Positions 47,835 through 58,639 of a stretch of DNA of 64,000 bases are shown in pieces; within the stretch, counting starts at the first letter, position 1, and each line of letters starts with the position of its first letter. The translations under genes and the position numbers were made by a program. The notes under the pieces were generated by a model. It was not told the DNA's origin. It worked only from the letters and a program-made list of their open reading frames with translations, and ran no database searches. Source of the stretch: Hamiltosporidium tvaerminnensis (taxonomy: Eukaryota; Microsporidia; Dubosqiidae); the NCBI GenBank assembly GCA_022605425.2, contig CM061250.1:248001-312000 (forward strand). Reading direction: 5' to 3'.

Positions 47835-49439
47835 TTATGATATTTTTTTTATGATATCTTCCAATATATTTTTGCATCCAGGTTCTTTTTTTTCTATGTA
47901 ACTATAGAAAACAATAATATAACCATCAATTTTTCTTTTATATTCGTCTTTGTATTTAGGATTATTGAATATATCATTTAAAGATTCTTTCACAATGTTT
48001 ACACCAAAAGAAAAATCTTCTTTATCAGATATTTTGTCAAAAATATCTAAAAGCTTTTCAATTTCAATTATTTTTAAGTTTTGATCTTTTAAATCTTTAT
48101 TTTTAATAAAAGCTGTCTTTTTAAATATTTCTTTAATTTCTCTTTGTAAAGTTTCATTTTCATCTTTAAATTTACCTAAACAAGTAAATTTGTAATTTCT
48201 TTTTAATTTTTCTGTAAAATTTAAAATATTTTTTTTCATTTCAGATTTGTTAAGATTGCTTAGATTCATTAGATTATCCAAATATTTCAACAAAATATCA
48301 GTTAATTCATGTTTTGATTGTGGAACATCCAAAATCAAATCATAAAAATAATAAAAATAGGTATTAATACTTTCTTTACTCACACAAATATTTTCATCTT
48401 CTTCATTTGATTGTGTTAATTCTTTAAATCTTCCATCCATAGAAATATAACACTGTTTTTTTATTTCTTCTTCTAAGATTGTATATTCAAATCCATAATT
48501 CTTCAAAATTTTGTAAAAATTTAAAATTAAATTTTTATTTTTTTCATCAAATATTGTTTCTGATACAATTTTCTTTAAACGGCAATCATATTTACTTTCA
48601 AGATTTAACAATCCTTCTTCTTTAATAAAATAATATTCACAAACAAAAAAACCAATCATTTGATTTATATTTGATAAATTAAAAAGTAAATTTTTTCTTT
48701 TATCGTTAAAATATGAAACAAATTTCTGTTTAAGATTTAACGAAATATAAATGTTATAAATAAGTAAAAATTCCTTAAAATGCACAGGCAATTCTTCATC
48801 AAAAATCATGCAATACTTATTTTTATTATCAATATCTTCTTTATTTTTCATATCTTTAATTTCTTTATTTCCAATTTTTTCATATTTTCCACAAATGTCA
48901 CACAAATATTCATCTACGAGACATTTAATTTTATTTGTAAATCCATTTTTTGTCTTTGAAATACATTGTAAAAGATCAGGATAAATGAGATAATCTTTAA
49001 AAACATGAACAGTATCTTCTACGTCCATAATATAAATAATTGTATTATAAATATTGTTGGGGTCTGAATTATATTTTAGACTTGTTTTATCAACTTGTCT
49101 CAATTTATAAATTATTTCATCAACAGAATGTACTTTTTTTAAAATATTTTCTATTCTTCGATAAATTCGGTCATTGTTGTTATATTCAGCCATAAAATTT
49201 TGATATTTTAAAGAAAAAGTTCGAAAAAAAGTGGAAATTGAAGAATTTAAGTTTTGAATAGAAGAAATATTGGCATTGATTTGGTTAAAGGATTCTATAA
49301 TTGTTGATATTTCAGTTGAATTATAAGAAATGAGTTTGTGTAAATGCTTTGTAGAGTAATTTATTTCTTCTGTCAAATCAATTGGTTTATTTAAAGATTT
49401 TTTAAGGCAGGAAAAGTTTGATGGTGATAAAGTAAACAT
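47835..49439 (-). CDS. SEC15: Exocyst subunit Sec15-like protein
   Basis: 534 residues. Sec15 is the exocyst subunit that links Sec4/Rab8-type GTPases on vesicles to the tethering complex at the plasma membrane. After a helical N-terminus (ISSIQNLNSSISTFFRTF, coiled-coil like) the middle reads FNDKRKNLLFNL then NQMIGFFVCEYYFIKEEGLL, which parallels the Sec15 signature YFEMISQRR...QIAGFFVVED-I. LNFYKILKNYGF near 304-316 fits the family's LFADTLQGYGF, and PQSKHELTDILLKYLDNLMNLS near 375-396 fits PFSKFVPKVYQQIKEFIYACLKFSEDL. Yeast and animal Sec15 are ~800-900 residues, so this is a reduced form. CCC lies 2 bases before the ATG. It is 271 bases downstream of the biotin ligase gene on the same strand. 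Another CATCHR subunit is the main alternative. Confidence 0.6.
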   Translation of the reverse strand: MFTLSPSNFSCLKKSLNKPIDLTEEINYSTKHLHKLISYNSTEISTIIESFNQINANISSIQNLNSSISTFFRTFSLKYQNFMAEYNNNDRIYRRIENILKKVHSVDEIIYKLRQVDKTSLKYNSDPNNIYNTIIYIMDVEDTVHVFKDYLIYPDLLQCISKTKNGFTNKIKCLVDEYLCDICGKYEKIGNKEIKDMKNKEDIDNKNKYCMIFDEELPVHFKEFLLIYNIYISLNLKQKFVSYFNDKRKNLLFNLSNINQMIGFFVCEYYFIKEEGLLNLESKYDCRLKKIVSETIFDEKNKNLILNFYKILKNYGFEYTILEEEIKKQCYISMDGRFKELTQSNEEDENICVSKESINTYFYYFYDLILDVPQSKHELTDILLKYLDNLMNLSNLNKSEMKKNILNFTEKLKRNYKFTCLGKFKDENETLQREIKEIFKKTAFIKNKDLKDQNLKIIEIEKLLDIFDKISDKEDFSFGVNIVKESLNDIFNNPKYKDEYKRKIDGYIIVFYSYIEKKEPGCKNILEDIIKKIS

Positions 49440-49441
49440 AT

Positions 49442-49444
49442 GGG
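49442..49444 (-). promoter_or_regulatory. CCC start-proximal motif of the SEC15-like gene
   Basis: Minus strand ATCCCATATG: CCC ends 2 bases before the start codon. It supports the chosen start. Confidence 0.5.
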
Positions 49445-49710
49445 ATATTTTATTATAAAGAAATTAAGAAATTAGGAAGCAGGAAATTAAAAAATCTAAG
49501 ATAAGAAAGCGAAAATAAAGAAATTATAAAAATTAAGAAATTAAGGAACAAAAAAATTTATTATTTGCAATTCCTTTTATATTAGAGAAAAGCCTAATAG
49601 AATTTTAAAGAAGATACAAATTATATGACAAATTTATTTTTTTTAGTATTTTAATAAAGAAAGAAATAAGAAGTCATCGAATAGTATTTTTAAAAAAAAA
49701 TTCTAAAAAC

Positions 49711-50415
49711 TTAGAATGAAGTTCTTTTTATTAATTCATTGTTTTTATAATCATAAAAAAAATGCAAAGGAGAGATTTTAACTAATCTTGAATCTTTAGA
49801 TTTAAGAATTAAACAATCATTCTGGAGATCGACAATTTTATATTCCAATCCATTTAAATACGTGTATTTTGGTTGAATATATGAAATATCAATATTAACT
49901 TTTTCTAACCTAGAAAATAATTTTATTTCTTTGAATATTTCATATACCAATTCAATTTGATTTATAGATATACCTGTCAAATCTTTGATAGATTTATAAG
50001 ATGGATGATCACCTAATATATTCATCCCTATTCCTATCACAATATATTCCTTGACCTGCTCTACCAAAACACCACATATTTTACTTTCGGAAATATATAA
50101 ATCATTAGGCCATTTTATCAAAGTATTCACACCGAATTTAGTCAGAACAATTGATAACCTCATCAATAAACCACACACCATATTTTCTAATACTTTACCC
50201 TTATATCCAATAGATAGTGCCAAATTCCCTTTTAAATGAACCCATCCGTTCCCTTTTCTACCATAACCATACGTCTGACACTTTGTAATAATACATTCAA
50301 ACTCACTATACATATTACTATTTATTAGTCTTTTTATTTCCATTTGTGTAGAATCCAATTTATTGTACGATTTTATTACAATACCACTTTCCTTATCACA
50401 TTTAATGATTTCCAT
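49711..50415 (-). CDS. Biotin-protein ligase (BirA/BPL catalytic domain)
   Basis: 234 residues, catalytic domain plus a short C-terminal domain, with no DNA-binding N-terminus. The enzyme activates biotin with ATP and attaches it to a lysine of carboxylases. YNKLDSTQMEIKRL (17-30) is the substrate-entry motif. GYGRKGNGW (50-58) is the biotinyl-AMP loop, usually GRGRxGR-W, with Tyr in place of the first Arg and an extra spacing. KWPNDLY (101-107), KICGVLVE (112-119) and IGIGMN (127-132) are the canonical core. The C-terminal ~40 residues form the small SH3-like domain. CCC lies at 50432-50434, 16 bases upstream of the start. It shares strand with the SEC15-like gene downstream. A lipoate ligase is less likely given KWPND and KICGVLVE. 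Confidence 0.88.
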   Translation of the reverse strand: MEIIKCDKESGIVIKSYNKLDSTQMEIKRLINSNMYSEFECIITKCQTYGYGRKGNGWVHLKGNLALSIGYKGKVLENMVCGLLMRLSIVLTKFGVNTLIKWPNDLYISESKICGVLVEQVKEYIVIGIGMNILGDHPSYKSIKDLTGISINQIELVYEIFKEIKLFSRLEKVNIDISYIQPKYTYLNGLEYKIVDLQNDCLILKSKDSRLVKISPLHFFYDYKNNELIKRTSF

Positions 50416-51278
50416 TTATATTTTAATGAAAGGGAATCTAAAAAAATATATTTACAAAAACGTAAGACTTAAAATAATATTTATTTGATAACCAAAAGAA
50501 TGTTTTCATAAATATGAAATAAAATTTCTAGTTTTATATCTTTAATTATCTTTCTTATCAAATATATTGAATAAATTAAAAAAATGATTTGGTTTTTTCT
50601 AATATTTTTTATATAATTGATTTGCTGCTGAATACATAATATCGAATTCATTGTATCGAATTCATGATATCGAAAGTAAATTCATATAAATCAATTATAT
50701 AACTCTTATTTTACGTAACATATATCTTTATCTCTGTTTTTAGCATTTGTAATATCATCCTAAACCATATTTTGAATCATTTAAATGTATTCGTCATTTC
50801 TATTTTTAATCGAACTTTTTTAATACTGAATAGAAATAAGATATAAAATTCATTGATTATTTAAATATCTTCGGTTTAGAAACTAAATGAATAATTAATT
50901 TAACAAATTAATTCACAACAAGTATATTCTTATAGTTAAGGACGTAATTCAAGAAAAATTAAAGTAAAAAACACAATTATTCTATATATAATGATGTATA
51001 AATAAAAAAAGTAAATTATAATATTCATTAACTTATATCCAATAAAAAATTATAAACTGATTAGATAGTATAAAAATATCCTTGGCGAAAAAAAAACAGA
51101 AGAATCAAAATAGGCATGTTTAAAGTTATATGTAAATTATCACATAGATCTATTTCGGAAAAAGCATTTAATTTATTTCTAAATTCTATTGAAAAGTATA
51201 AATTCTAAATATGTAATTGCATTCTGTTCGACTTCAAAATTTATTTTAAATTTATATAAATTGCTATAAAATTTTATA
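50416..51278. other. AT-rich spacer, no gene seen
   Basis: Upstream region of the biotin ligase gene up to a 730-bp repeat. A short duplicated phrase, ATCGAATTCATTGTATCGAATTC at about 50641 followed by ATGATATCG, is the only local repeat seen. Confidence 0.4.
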
Positions 51279-52010
51279 GTAGAGGGAGGAGAGCCATATA
51301 AAGCACTTTCTGTTTGGCAATAAGGACTGAAACTGGTGTGAGATCATTGTTTGAATTTTTGGTGGGAATAAAACCACACTACATCTTTGGTTGTTCCATG
51401 GGAGTTGTTATGAAGGGGATAGGTCTAAGAAATGGAGAAACTTTTTCTACCAATTTATTTGTAGTTTTTTACGTACCAGATTGCAGACCGCAGCTAAACT
51501 TGTAGGTAATTGCCATGTAAAAGCATGGAAACCTAGCCTTGCCAACTCGGGTTAGAAGACTTGGCGTTTGGGAGATATAAAACAAAAAACCATTTAAAGC
51601 CAGGAGAGCTAAGTAGCAGGTTATACCTGTTGGTATGCCATTGCACTGTCTAGGTGGACCCCATGTAAATCTCTGAAATATATCTTAGCTAGAAGTTTAT
51701 TGGGTTCAGAAAGGGTAGAGTAAGTAGGAATGCTGCATAGTTTTTTTTTTTTGGGGGGGGAAGCCCAGGGCTTCGGCCTTCGATCACACTTCATGCAACG
51801 GACTGTAACAATCCCTGGGAAACTGCCTCGCATTTTAATTAGGTTCTACACACCTGGGAGATCAAAGGCTTTGGGACGTAGGTATCGCAGGGGTTACCGA
51901 TGGAGTGTTGGGTAGCAGTTATTTATGTTAAACCTAGAACTGCGTTAATGTCATGAGAACAATATAACGCTTCCACTGTTCTAAAAAATATCTGACATTT
52001 TTAAATAAAG
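51279..52010 (+). mobile_element. 730-bp SINE-like interspersed repeat, near-complete copy
   Basis: Starts GTAGAGGGAGGAGAGCC and ends ACATTTTTAAATAAAGATGA, with strong homology to 41748-42478 throughout. A run of T and G near 51741-51760 is expanded. The shared small frame is shifted by one missing base near 51471. No convincing target duplication survives. Confidence 0.85.
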
Positions 52011-53870
52011 ATGATTTAGGTTATTTAGTGGTACTATAACAAACTTTACGACACTTATTTCCCTTTACAATCCCTAACATAATTAATAAAAACAGAGAAC
52101 CACAAAAAAAAGCAGTGGAAAGAAAAATAATAATAACTTCATCAGATTTTATGTTCATATTTAATAATCCATAATTTTTTATGCAAAACAAATTTCAAAA
52201 AGTGATGGTATAGGTAATGACGTGAATTAATATTATACTTAGATATATATTGGTATAAAAATAATGGAATAAATAGAACAATTTTGAGTGCAATATATAA
52301 TGTTGAACAAATAAAGGAAATATATCATAACAAGTGTATGGGAATTAATGAGGGCTTATTGGACATAAAGTTAATAGGTATGAGCCAAATAATATTATTA
52401 GTGATATTTGTAATTTCAAGTATTCACATATTAAATCATATATAGTGTAGTGTCAGTTTCATATGTAGTTTTTAAAATTTTCAAGTATTTAATATACAAA
52501 TTACTTTTATTAGAGTATTTCTTTCGTTAGATATATCTGGTTTACGTTTATTCATTGGAAAAAATATACAAAAATTGTATCACATCATATATTAAATTAA
52601 AAAAACAAATTATCTATGGGTATGAAACATAGAATATAAAAAAAAAGAATCAAAAAAATTGCATTTTAAATTCAGTTTACATCGAGACTCTAAATATGTT
52701 TTGAATTTTTTTTAAACCAAAAACAGTGCAAAGATGCCAAAAAAATTATTTTAATATGATAATATTTTATAAATATTAAATTATCAGTATATTTCTTGAG
52801 GAATCATATCTTTTTTTCGAAAGATTTTATTTAAAGTGAATAAAGAAAATTTTTATGTAAAATAAATTAAGAAAAAAATGATGAGTTTAATAGAATTTAA
52901 ACATTTACAATATTAAAATATATTAAATAAATATTAAAATGAGTATCCACTTTGTTTTATACATATAATAGAATGTGTCAAAAAAATCTTTCTTAACACT
53001 AGTAGAATAATCAAATCTAAATTTAAAATATATACCCGGTTATTAATTTTACCAGATAATATTTTGCTCATGAAATAGGGGCTTCAAAATATATATTCGA
53101 TTCAATCATTAAAAAATAAATATACTGTGGTTTCATTAGATGAAAAATGGCTAAATTAAAGCTTTGAGATTTTTTTAACATTCTATAAAGAACAAATTTA
53201 AATTTTTATTAAAAAGTAAATTAAGTTATTGTTTTTCTTAAGAAGAAAACCATGATTTTTTAAGAAAAATTATATTCTTTGTTGGCTTAATATAATATAA
53301 AAGAGTATAATCCTGAGAAAGTGTGGTATTTACTGAGCCGAGGTTTTAAAAGCTATATTTCCATTCTAAGGACTTTATCTGCTTTTAATATCATATGAAA
53401 TTATAATTTGTATATTTTTTTTCCTTGATTCTCTATTGAGGCTTTTTGTTCAAATTAAATTAGTTACCGGTTTTATGAGTTTATTTTATTTTGTTACGGT
53501 AAACATATTATTTATAATAAACTGTTTTATATAATGTCTTGGCGTCTAGCTTTGTAGCATATTTGTTTTAGAATCCAAAACAAAGATTTTTATTTCTTTC
53601 AAAGTACATATGATATATCATTTTCCTTTACTATCAAAAAACTTACAATTCTTTTGTGTGTAATTTTTGAAATACAAAAAAAAAAATTATCGACATTTAC
53701 TTGTATTTGTATATTTATGGTAGAGATAAGATAAACATATTAAGGAGTAGATGGTCGCCCTATATTTAGTGAATTAGATGTAAAATCCTCTTGTATATTT
53801 TTTTGATATATAAAAAGCTCGGTACATTTCTGGTTAAACAATGAAAAATTTTATTCTAAACTAAGGTTTA
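52011..53870. other. AT-rich spacer, no gene seen
   Basis: No credible frame, RNA gene or repeat copy was recognised in this 1.9-kb stretch. Confidence 0.4.
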
Positions 53871-53879
53871 TAGAGTTGT

Positions 53880-54330
53880 TGCATTTCTTCTTCAAAGCTA
53901 TTTCATAGTTTCCTATATAATATATTGGTAAACATGACTAAATTTGTAATTAATTGGCATGCAAAGCAGGAAAATCGAAACTGTATCACCAGGAGCAGAA
54001 GATTTAACACCTGATAGGGCCCGAAAAAAATACACTTTAAAAGCAAGGTAAGCTATTTTTCATGTTATACTCCTTGGTATGGCATTCTGATGTTTAATTG
54101 AACTTCATATGAAGCTCTAAGATATATTTTAGCCGAGGACTATTCGATCAGAAGATATAGAGTATGTGGAAATGAATGACTTCCAAGATGCCTAAGATAT
54201 ATTTTTACATGTTATAACGCACTTGGCAACAAATATCAACAACTTTGGCTAGTTTATTCACCTATAAAATAGGCTCTAAAAATCCTTTAGGTAAAAAAAT
54301 ATTTGAGATATGGTTAACTAAGGGAGACAA
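53880..54330 (+). mobile_element. Decayed 730-bp repeat fragment
   Basis: AATTGGCATGCAAAGCAGG, AGCAGAAGATTTAACACCTG, GGTATGGCATTCTGATG, AAGATATATTTTAGCCGAGG and AGAGTATGTGGAAATG follow the order of the clean element (plus orientation). The 5' third and the extreme 3' end are not recognisable. Confidence 0.65.
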
Positions 54331-54860
54331 ATGAAGCTTTTCGAGAATTTTTCACCTATGAAAATTAAAAAACTGTGCACATATTATGGTGCAATTATAT
54401 CATATGTCACTCTATAAATAAATGTGATGTTCATATATTAGATGTGTGAGTAAATTATAAGATATCGGAAAATAGGTTTTTTTTCAAAAAACATTAATTT
54501 TATTTAGGGACCGGCATGCGAATTACAGGTCTGTAAAATGTTTTAAATTAGTAAACTTAATTCTTACTCATAAATTCGGCATTTTTTAACCATTTTTCTC
54601 AAATTTTTTCATTATTTTCTAAGATTTGTAAAATAATATTCAAAACATATAAAAGAATGAGAATTGGTTATTGCTTACTAGAATTATAAATAAATTTATG
54701 AAGTTCAAAACTTTACATAAATACTCGAAATAAAAATATTCTAAAATTTAATAATACAAGTAATAATATTTAAAACATATATACAATTTAATCAAATATT
54801 TATAAAACAAAAAGACGTTTATTAATCATGAAACTCACTTAATAAAATAATATTTTCAAA

Positions 54861-56381
54861 TCATAGCTGTTCAGGCCGATCAAGACGTGAAAATTCCGAA
54901 TAAACAATTAATAAACTCTTGATATTTTTCACCAAATTCTGATAAAAATCAATATTTGAAAATCGTTCATCAAAAACTTTGCTAAACCCTTCTGTATGTT
55001 TCAAATCTCCATGTTCAACAAAAGAAAATAAGCCAGCAACAATTTTACTAAGAAGGATAGACATCGTATTATCTTCATTGGTTGACACCATATAATAAAT
55101 CATCTCCTCAAGATTATTTACTGCAGTCTTATTTTTTTCTTTGTCGACTCTATCAGATTTATCAGTAACAAAATTTTGGTACGTATCTTCTAGAATCCTA
55201 TAAATCTTCGAAAATATAGGTTGAGGGAGTAATTCAACAAACTGACACAAAAAATCAATTACATTATAATTGGTGCTTATCGACGATGAGGAAGTCAATT
55301 TTCTAAGAATAAAATTGAGAAAAAAGGAAATCTCAGTCTTGTATAACAAAAGATTGTATTTTAAAAGTATGATAGGGTTTGTTAAAAAAAGTTCGTATAG
55401 CTCTCGATTCTGACAATAAGCCGACCAATTTTCATTCAAAATTTCCTTAAACATATCGCTAAAATCTTCTTTTTGCAGCTTTTTAGAAATGCTTCCAAGA
55501 TTAAGAGACACATTTATAGTTATATCACCCCCTTCATTAGCTTGTTTATTGAGCTCTAATTGCGGGAGGGGCGCTAAACGAGGTTTTTTGAAAATTAACT
55601 TAAATTTTTCTTTCAAAATACCAAATAATAAATTTTCAAGTTTTTGCTCTTGGATTTTTCTAACCAGCGATTTATTCATCAAAAACACAATAAATTTCGC
55701 AAAACCAATATTTTTATCTTTTAACTTTTCGTGGACTTTCTTAATATCAAAATATTCTTTATTTTCGAATTCTCCTGATAAAGATTTCATATTAATTTCC
55801 AATGCCTCAGAACCAATCGTATGTTTAACAAAAACGATATCACATCCAGATTCTGAAAACATTTCATCAATTTTATTGGTGTATTCGATAATAAAATCAG
55901 GAAAAATATTTTTTTGTAAGTCTGATGTTCCTTTGTCTCGAAAAGTAACTTTCTCGTATTTGAAAACATATTCTTTAAGTTTTTGAAGCTTAAACAAACC
56001 TGGAAATATATTTAAATCACTTCTTGTCAAAATTCTCATTAAATTTTTCGAACACAAGTTTTGGGAATCCTTGTCCTTTGATTCAACCGATGAACTAGTT
56101 TCTTCATTGAGAAAATCTGCATCTTCTTTGTTAAAAATAAAAAGAGGCACATAAAACAATAAACCTTGTATCTTAAAAAAGACCGAAGAAACTTCGGATT
56201 TATCATGAAGATTTGCAAAAATATCAGCGTATTTTTCGTGAAAACCAAGTTCATTGATTCCCTTGACAAGTTGATTGAAATATTCCTCCTCACTTTGAAA
56301 AGCGGCTAGCTTAATACATTTTATCATAAACAGAAGCATAAGCGGACATTTCATGCACATCTTTTCAAAATTTATTTTCAT
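54861..56381 (-). CDS. Unknown secreted protein, intact member C of a three-copy family
   Basis: 506 residues, no recognised domain. The N-terminus has basic residues, a hydrophobic core PLMLLFMIKCIKLAAF (about 13-28) and then acidic sequence, the layout of a signal peptide. The body is Lys/Glu/Phe-rich and mostly helical, with the segments FPGLFKLQKLKEYVFKYEK (about 123-141), NKIDEMFSESGCDIVFVKHT (about 168-187) and a C-terminal helical part ending SRLDRPEQL. Members A (19945) and B (34332) in the same window are broken. The start at 56381 is supported by conservation with member B, including 50 bases upstream. AAAAGGGTAAATT about 55 bases upstream may be a promoter element (microsporidia use GGG/CCC-like motifs). 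Export into the host is plausible but unproven. Confidence 0.8.
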   Translation of the reverse strand: MKINFEKMCMKCPLMLLFMIKCIKLAAFQSEEEYFNQLVKGINELGFHEKYADIFANLHDKSEVSSVFFKIQGLLFYVPLFIFNKEDADFLNEETSSSVESKDKDSQNLCSKNLMRILTRSDLNIFPGLFKLQKLKEYVFKYEKVTFRDKGTSDLQKNIFPDFIIEYTNKIDEMFSESGCDIVFVKHTIGSEALEINMKSLSGEFENKEYFDIKKVHEKLKDKNIGFAKFIVFLMNKSLVRKIQEQKLENLLFGILKEKFKLIFKKPRLAPLPQLELNKQANEGGDITINVSLNLGSISKKLQKEDFSDMFKEILNENWSAYCQNRELYELFLTNPIILLKYNLLLYKTEISFFLNFILRKLTSSSSISTNYNVIDFLCQFVELLPQPIFSKIYRILEDTYQNFVTDKSDRVDKEKNKTAVNNLEEMIYYMVSTNEDNTMSILLSKIVAGLFSFVEHGDLKHTEGFSKVFDERFSNIDFYQNLVKNIKSLLIVYSEFSRLDRPEQL

Positions 56382-56429
56382 ATTTTTTTGAAAATTCGAA
56401 CTATTAAATACTTTTACAATTTACCCTTT

Positions 56430-56442
56430 TAGGAATGTATTT
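56430..56442 (-). promoter_or_regulatory. Conserved GGG-containing element upstream of the secreted-family genes
   Basis: Minus strand AAAAGGGTAAATT, matching 34284-34296 on the plus strand upstream of pseudogene B. It is embedded in a longer conserved upstream segment, so conservation may simply reflect recent duplication. Confidence 0.35.
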
Positions 56443-57119
56443 TCAAAAGCTGTCATATTTTTTATTTTCTACAAGCTTCGAAGGTGAAAAATCAAATTTA
56501 ATTTCTTTTTTTTATTAAAAATTAATTTTGATCAATAATAGTTTTTTTTTAAATTAAAAATGTAAAGTTTGAGATAAATTTATTACTGGATTTGGTAAAT
56601 TTCATTTTTGATTTATAAAAGCTATTTTTTTAGATCAAAAATGTAAAGTTTGAGATAAATTTATTACTGCATTTGTCATGAATCAATTTTAAACGATAAA
56701 TATTTGAAATATAACCAAGTATATCTCATGTGACATTATAAGTGAAAATGGAACACACCGAGACTATCAATAGTTATAAATCTATAGGTATACTTACAAT
56801 TTTTCTTCCACTTTTTTGAACTTTTGGGAAATCGTAAAAAATATTTCGATTTTTTAAGAAATAAAAGATAATTAGAATAAAAAAATAAGATATGAGCATA
56901 ATACCATTGTCTTTAATAAATATTGATAATGCCTATTACCTCAAATTCGTTTTGCTATGTCTTTAAATTTTTCTATTTCGTTATAAAATAATAAAAAAAA
57001 TGTGCAAGCCTCGGAGAAAAAGCCACAAAAGTTAAATTAAAAAATAAACAAATCCCCAGATTTATACCGAAATAAATAATGAAAACTTTTCTCAAAATTA
57101 TATTATGTCATAAAAAATC

Positions 57120-57780
57120 GGTTTGTAGCTGGTATTGACTCTTCAAGATGGTTAAAGAACGTAAATATAAAATCAAGAGATTAACCATTTTTTCGATATA
57201 TTTAAAGTAGAAATGTATTACAGGGGACAAGCGTAAAGTGCCAACACCGCAATTTGTAATTTAACGGTGGATCATATAGTGAATCGATGTGAGAAGATAT
57301 TTTGGCAGAACAATAGCAAAACACATGAATATGGGGCTATATTTTTACCTATATTTGTCTAGAACATATATAAATAAAATAACGCAGTACGAAGTTAAGG
57401 CAAGGTGTTCGAAAAATTCTTGAAAATGGGTATTCGAGAATATAAATGGACGTCATATCAGAACTCAACCTAAAAAATAGGTATAATAAAGCGGTTTATA
57501 TAATTCGATAAGAATTAAAACAAAAACTCGCTTTTATTTAGAATTAATCTCCAAGATTCACTTCAAATTGTTGAAATTAAAAAAACTGAAAAATACAGAC
57601 TTATTTTTAATTAAGGTAAGCCTTTTTTATGAATTTTTTCTTGAGATAATTCTATCTGTGATATTTTAGGACGACATCGTAATGTATATTTTGTTGGGTA
57701 TTTGGGAAGCGCAGGGTACCCACAAAATAAGATAAACACATCTATCTTAACAATAAAACACAAATAAAAATATATTTTTG
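57120..57780 (+). mobile_element. Decayed R4-like LINE 3' fragment
   Basis: GACTCTTCAAGATGGTTAAAG, then GTGGATCATATAGTGAATCG with CGATGTGAGAAGATATTTTGG, and AAGATTCACTTCAAATTG, align in order with 40390-40850 of the LINE. The match ends near the GACGACATCGTAATG block. No frame remains. Confidence 0.7.
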
Positions 57781-57951
57781 ATGACTAAGAGAACTATTGC
57801 TCATAAATATGGCCCGTATGTTCCGAGTAAAGTCATTAAAGGTTATCATCATATGAACAGCAGAGAAATGGTTTCATTTTATACACTTTTCAAAGATATG
57901 TATCAGGAAGATGTCTTTGAACCAAATCTTACGCAAAATATCGAATGGTAA
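57781..57951 (+). other. Short orphan frame after the LINE remnant (56 codons)
   Basis: ATG-initiated frame beginning MTKRTIAHKYGPYVPSKVIKG. Its composition is less AT-driven than random frames of this region, which is why I record it. After one stop the same frame continues with LGNTGLNKEEIFKIKQFW. It could be a transposon remnant or a decayed gene; I do not recognise it. Confidence 0.25.
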
Positions 57952-58394
57952 TTAGGAAATACAGGCTTAAACAAAGAAGAGATATTTAAAATCAAGCAAT
58001 TCTGGATATAGGTGTGTTTAAAGGCTAATTTATACGCAGAAACTTATAATTACTCTTAATCCAGTATTTAAATAATGTTTTGAAATATATAATTCAACAA
58101 ACTAACAAATTCGAAAACCCCGGGTCATGATTAATTTACAATTTTGTTGGTCATAGATATTGTTTCTAATTTTTAGATAGATTTATCTAGATTTTTTCTT
58201 AATTCCCTCTTGGTTTCTTAATGATTATTTTTAGGATTTAAGAGGTTGATTGTGTGCAAATATATGTATTTGTTGGATTTTATGATTAAAAAATAGATAA
58301 TTACTGACTTGCAGAATCAGAAGTGATAAACACCTCAACCGGATTCTTGTTGAATCCAGGAAACTTATAATCAGTCAACACTCGGTAAATAATA

Positions 58395-58633
58395 TCCCCA
58401 TCATGCTGGGAGAAGAATTGGCTTGAAGTATTCTCTGCTTATCGTAAGAAGCGACTAGAAGGAACTAATTCTCCATGTTAGAGTTGGGGGTAGGTCTAAC
58501 AATTCACCGTCTAAAACCACCTTGTTACGAAACCCGAAAAAGTAAACAAACCCACTGAAAAAATACCGGTGGTCGGTATTACTGAGGGCGGCCAAGGCAT
58601 GTGCTGGGCTGTAGTGCAGAGGATAATAATAAA
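58395..58633 (+). repeat. GC-richer interspersed repeat (second family), copy 2
   Basis: Matches the reverse complement of 31270-31508. The 3' end reads GGGCTGTAGTGC followed by GGATAATAATAAA, a triplet tail like that of several non-LTR retroelements and their SINE partners. Both copies seem to start at about the same 5' point. Confidence 0.75.
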
Positions 58634-58639
58634 AAAGAA

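Larger units (their letters stand above)
54590..56520 (-). repeat. Segmental duplication, minus-strand copy (of 34200-36130)
   Basis: Inverted relative of the 34-kb segment. Shared sequence extends beyond both ends of the gene: upstream AAAAGGGTAAATT and TATTTAATAGTTCGAATTTT, downstream CATGATTAATAAACG and TATTACTTGTATTATTAAA. Confidence 0.75.

Noticed and set aside
55489-55986. 165-codon plus-strand frame in the secreted-family gene
   Set aside because: Antisense of the intact 506-residue frame; the equivalent antisense frame in copy B is also just a shadow.
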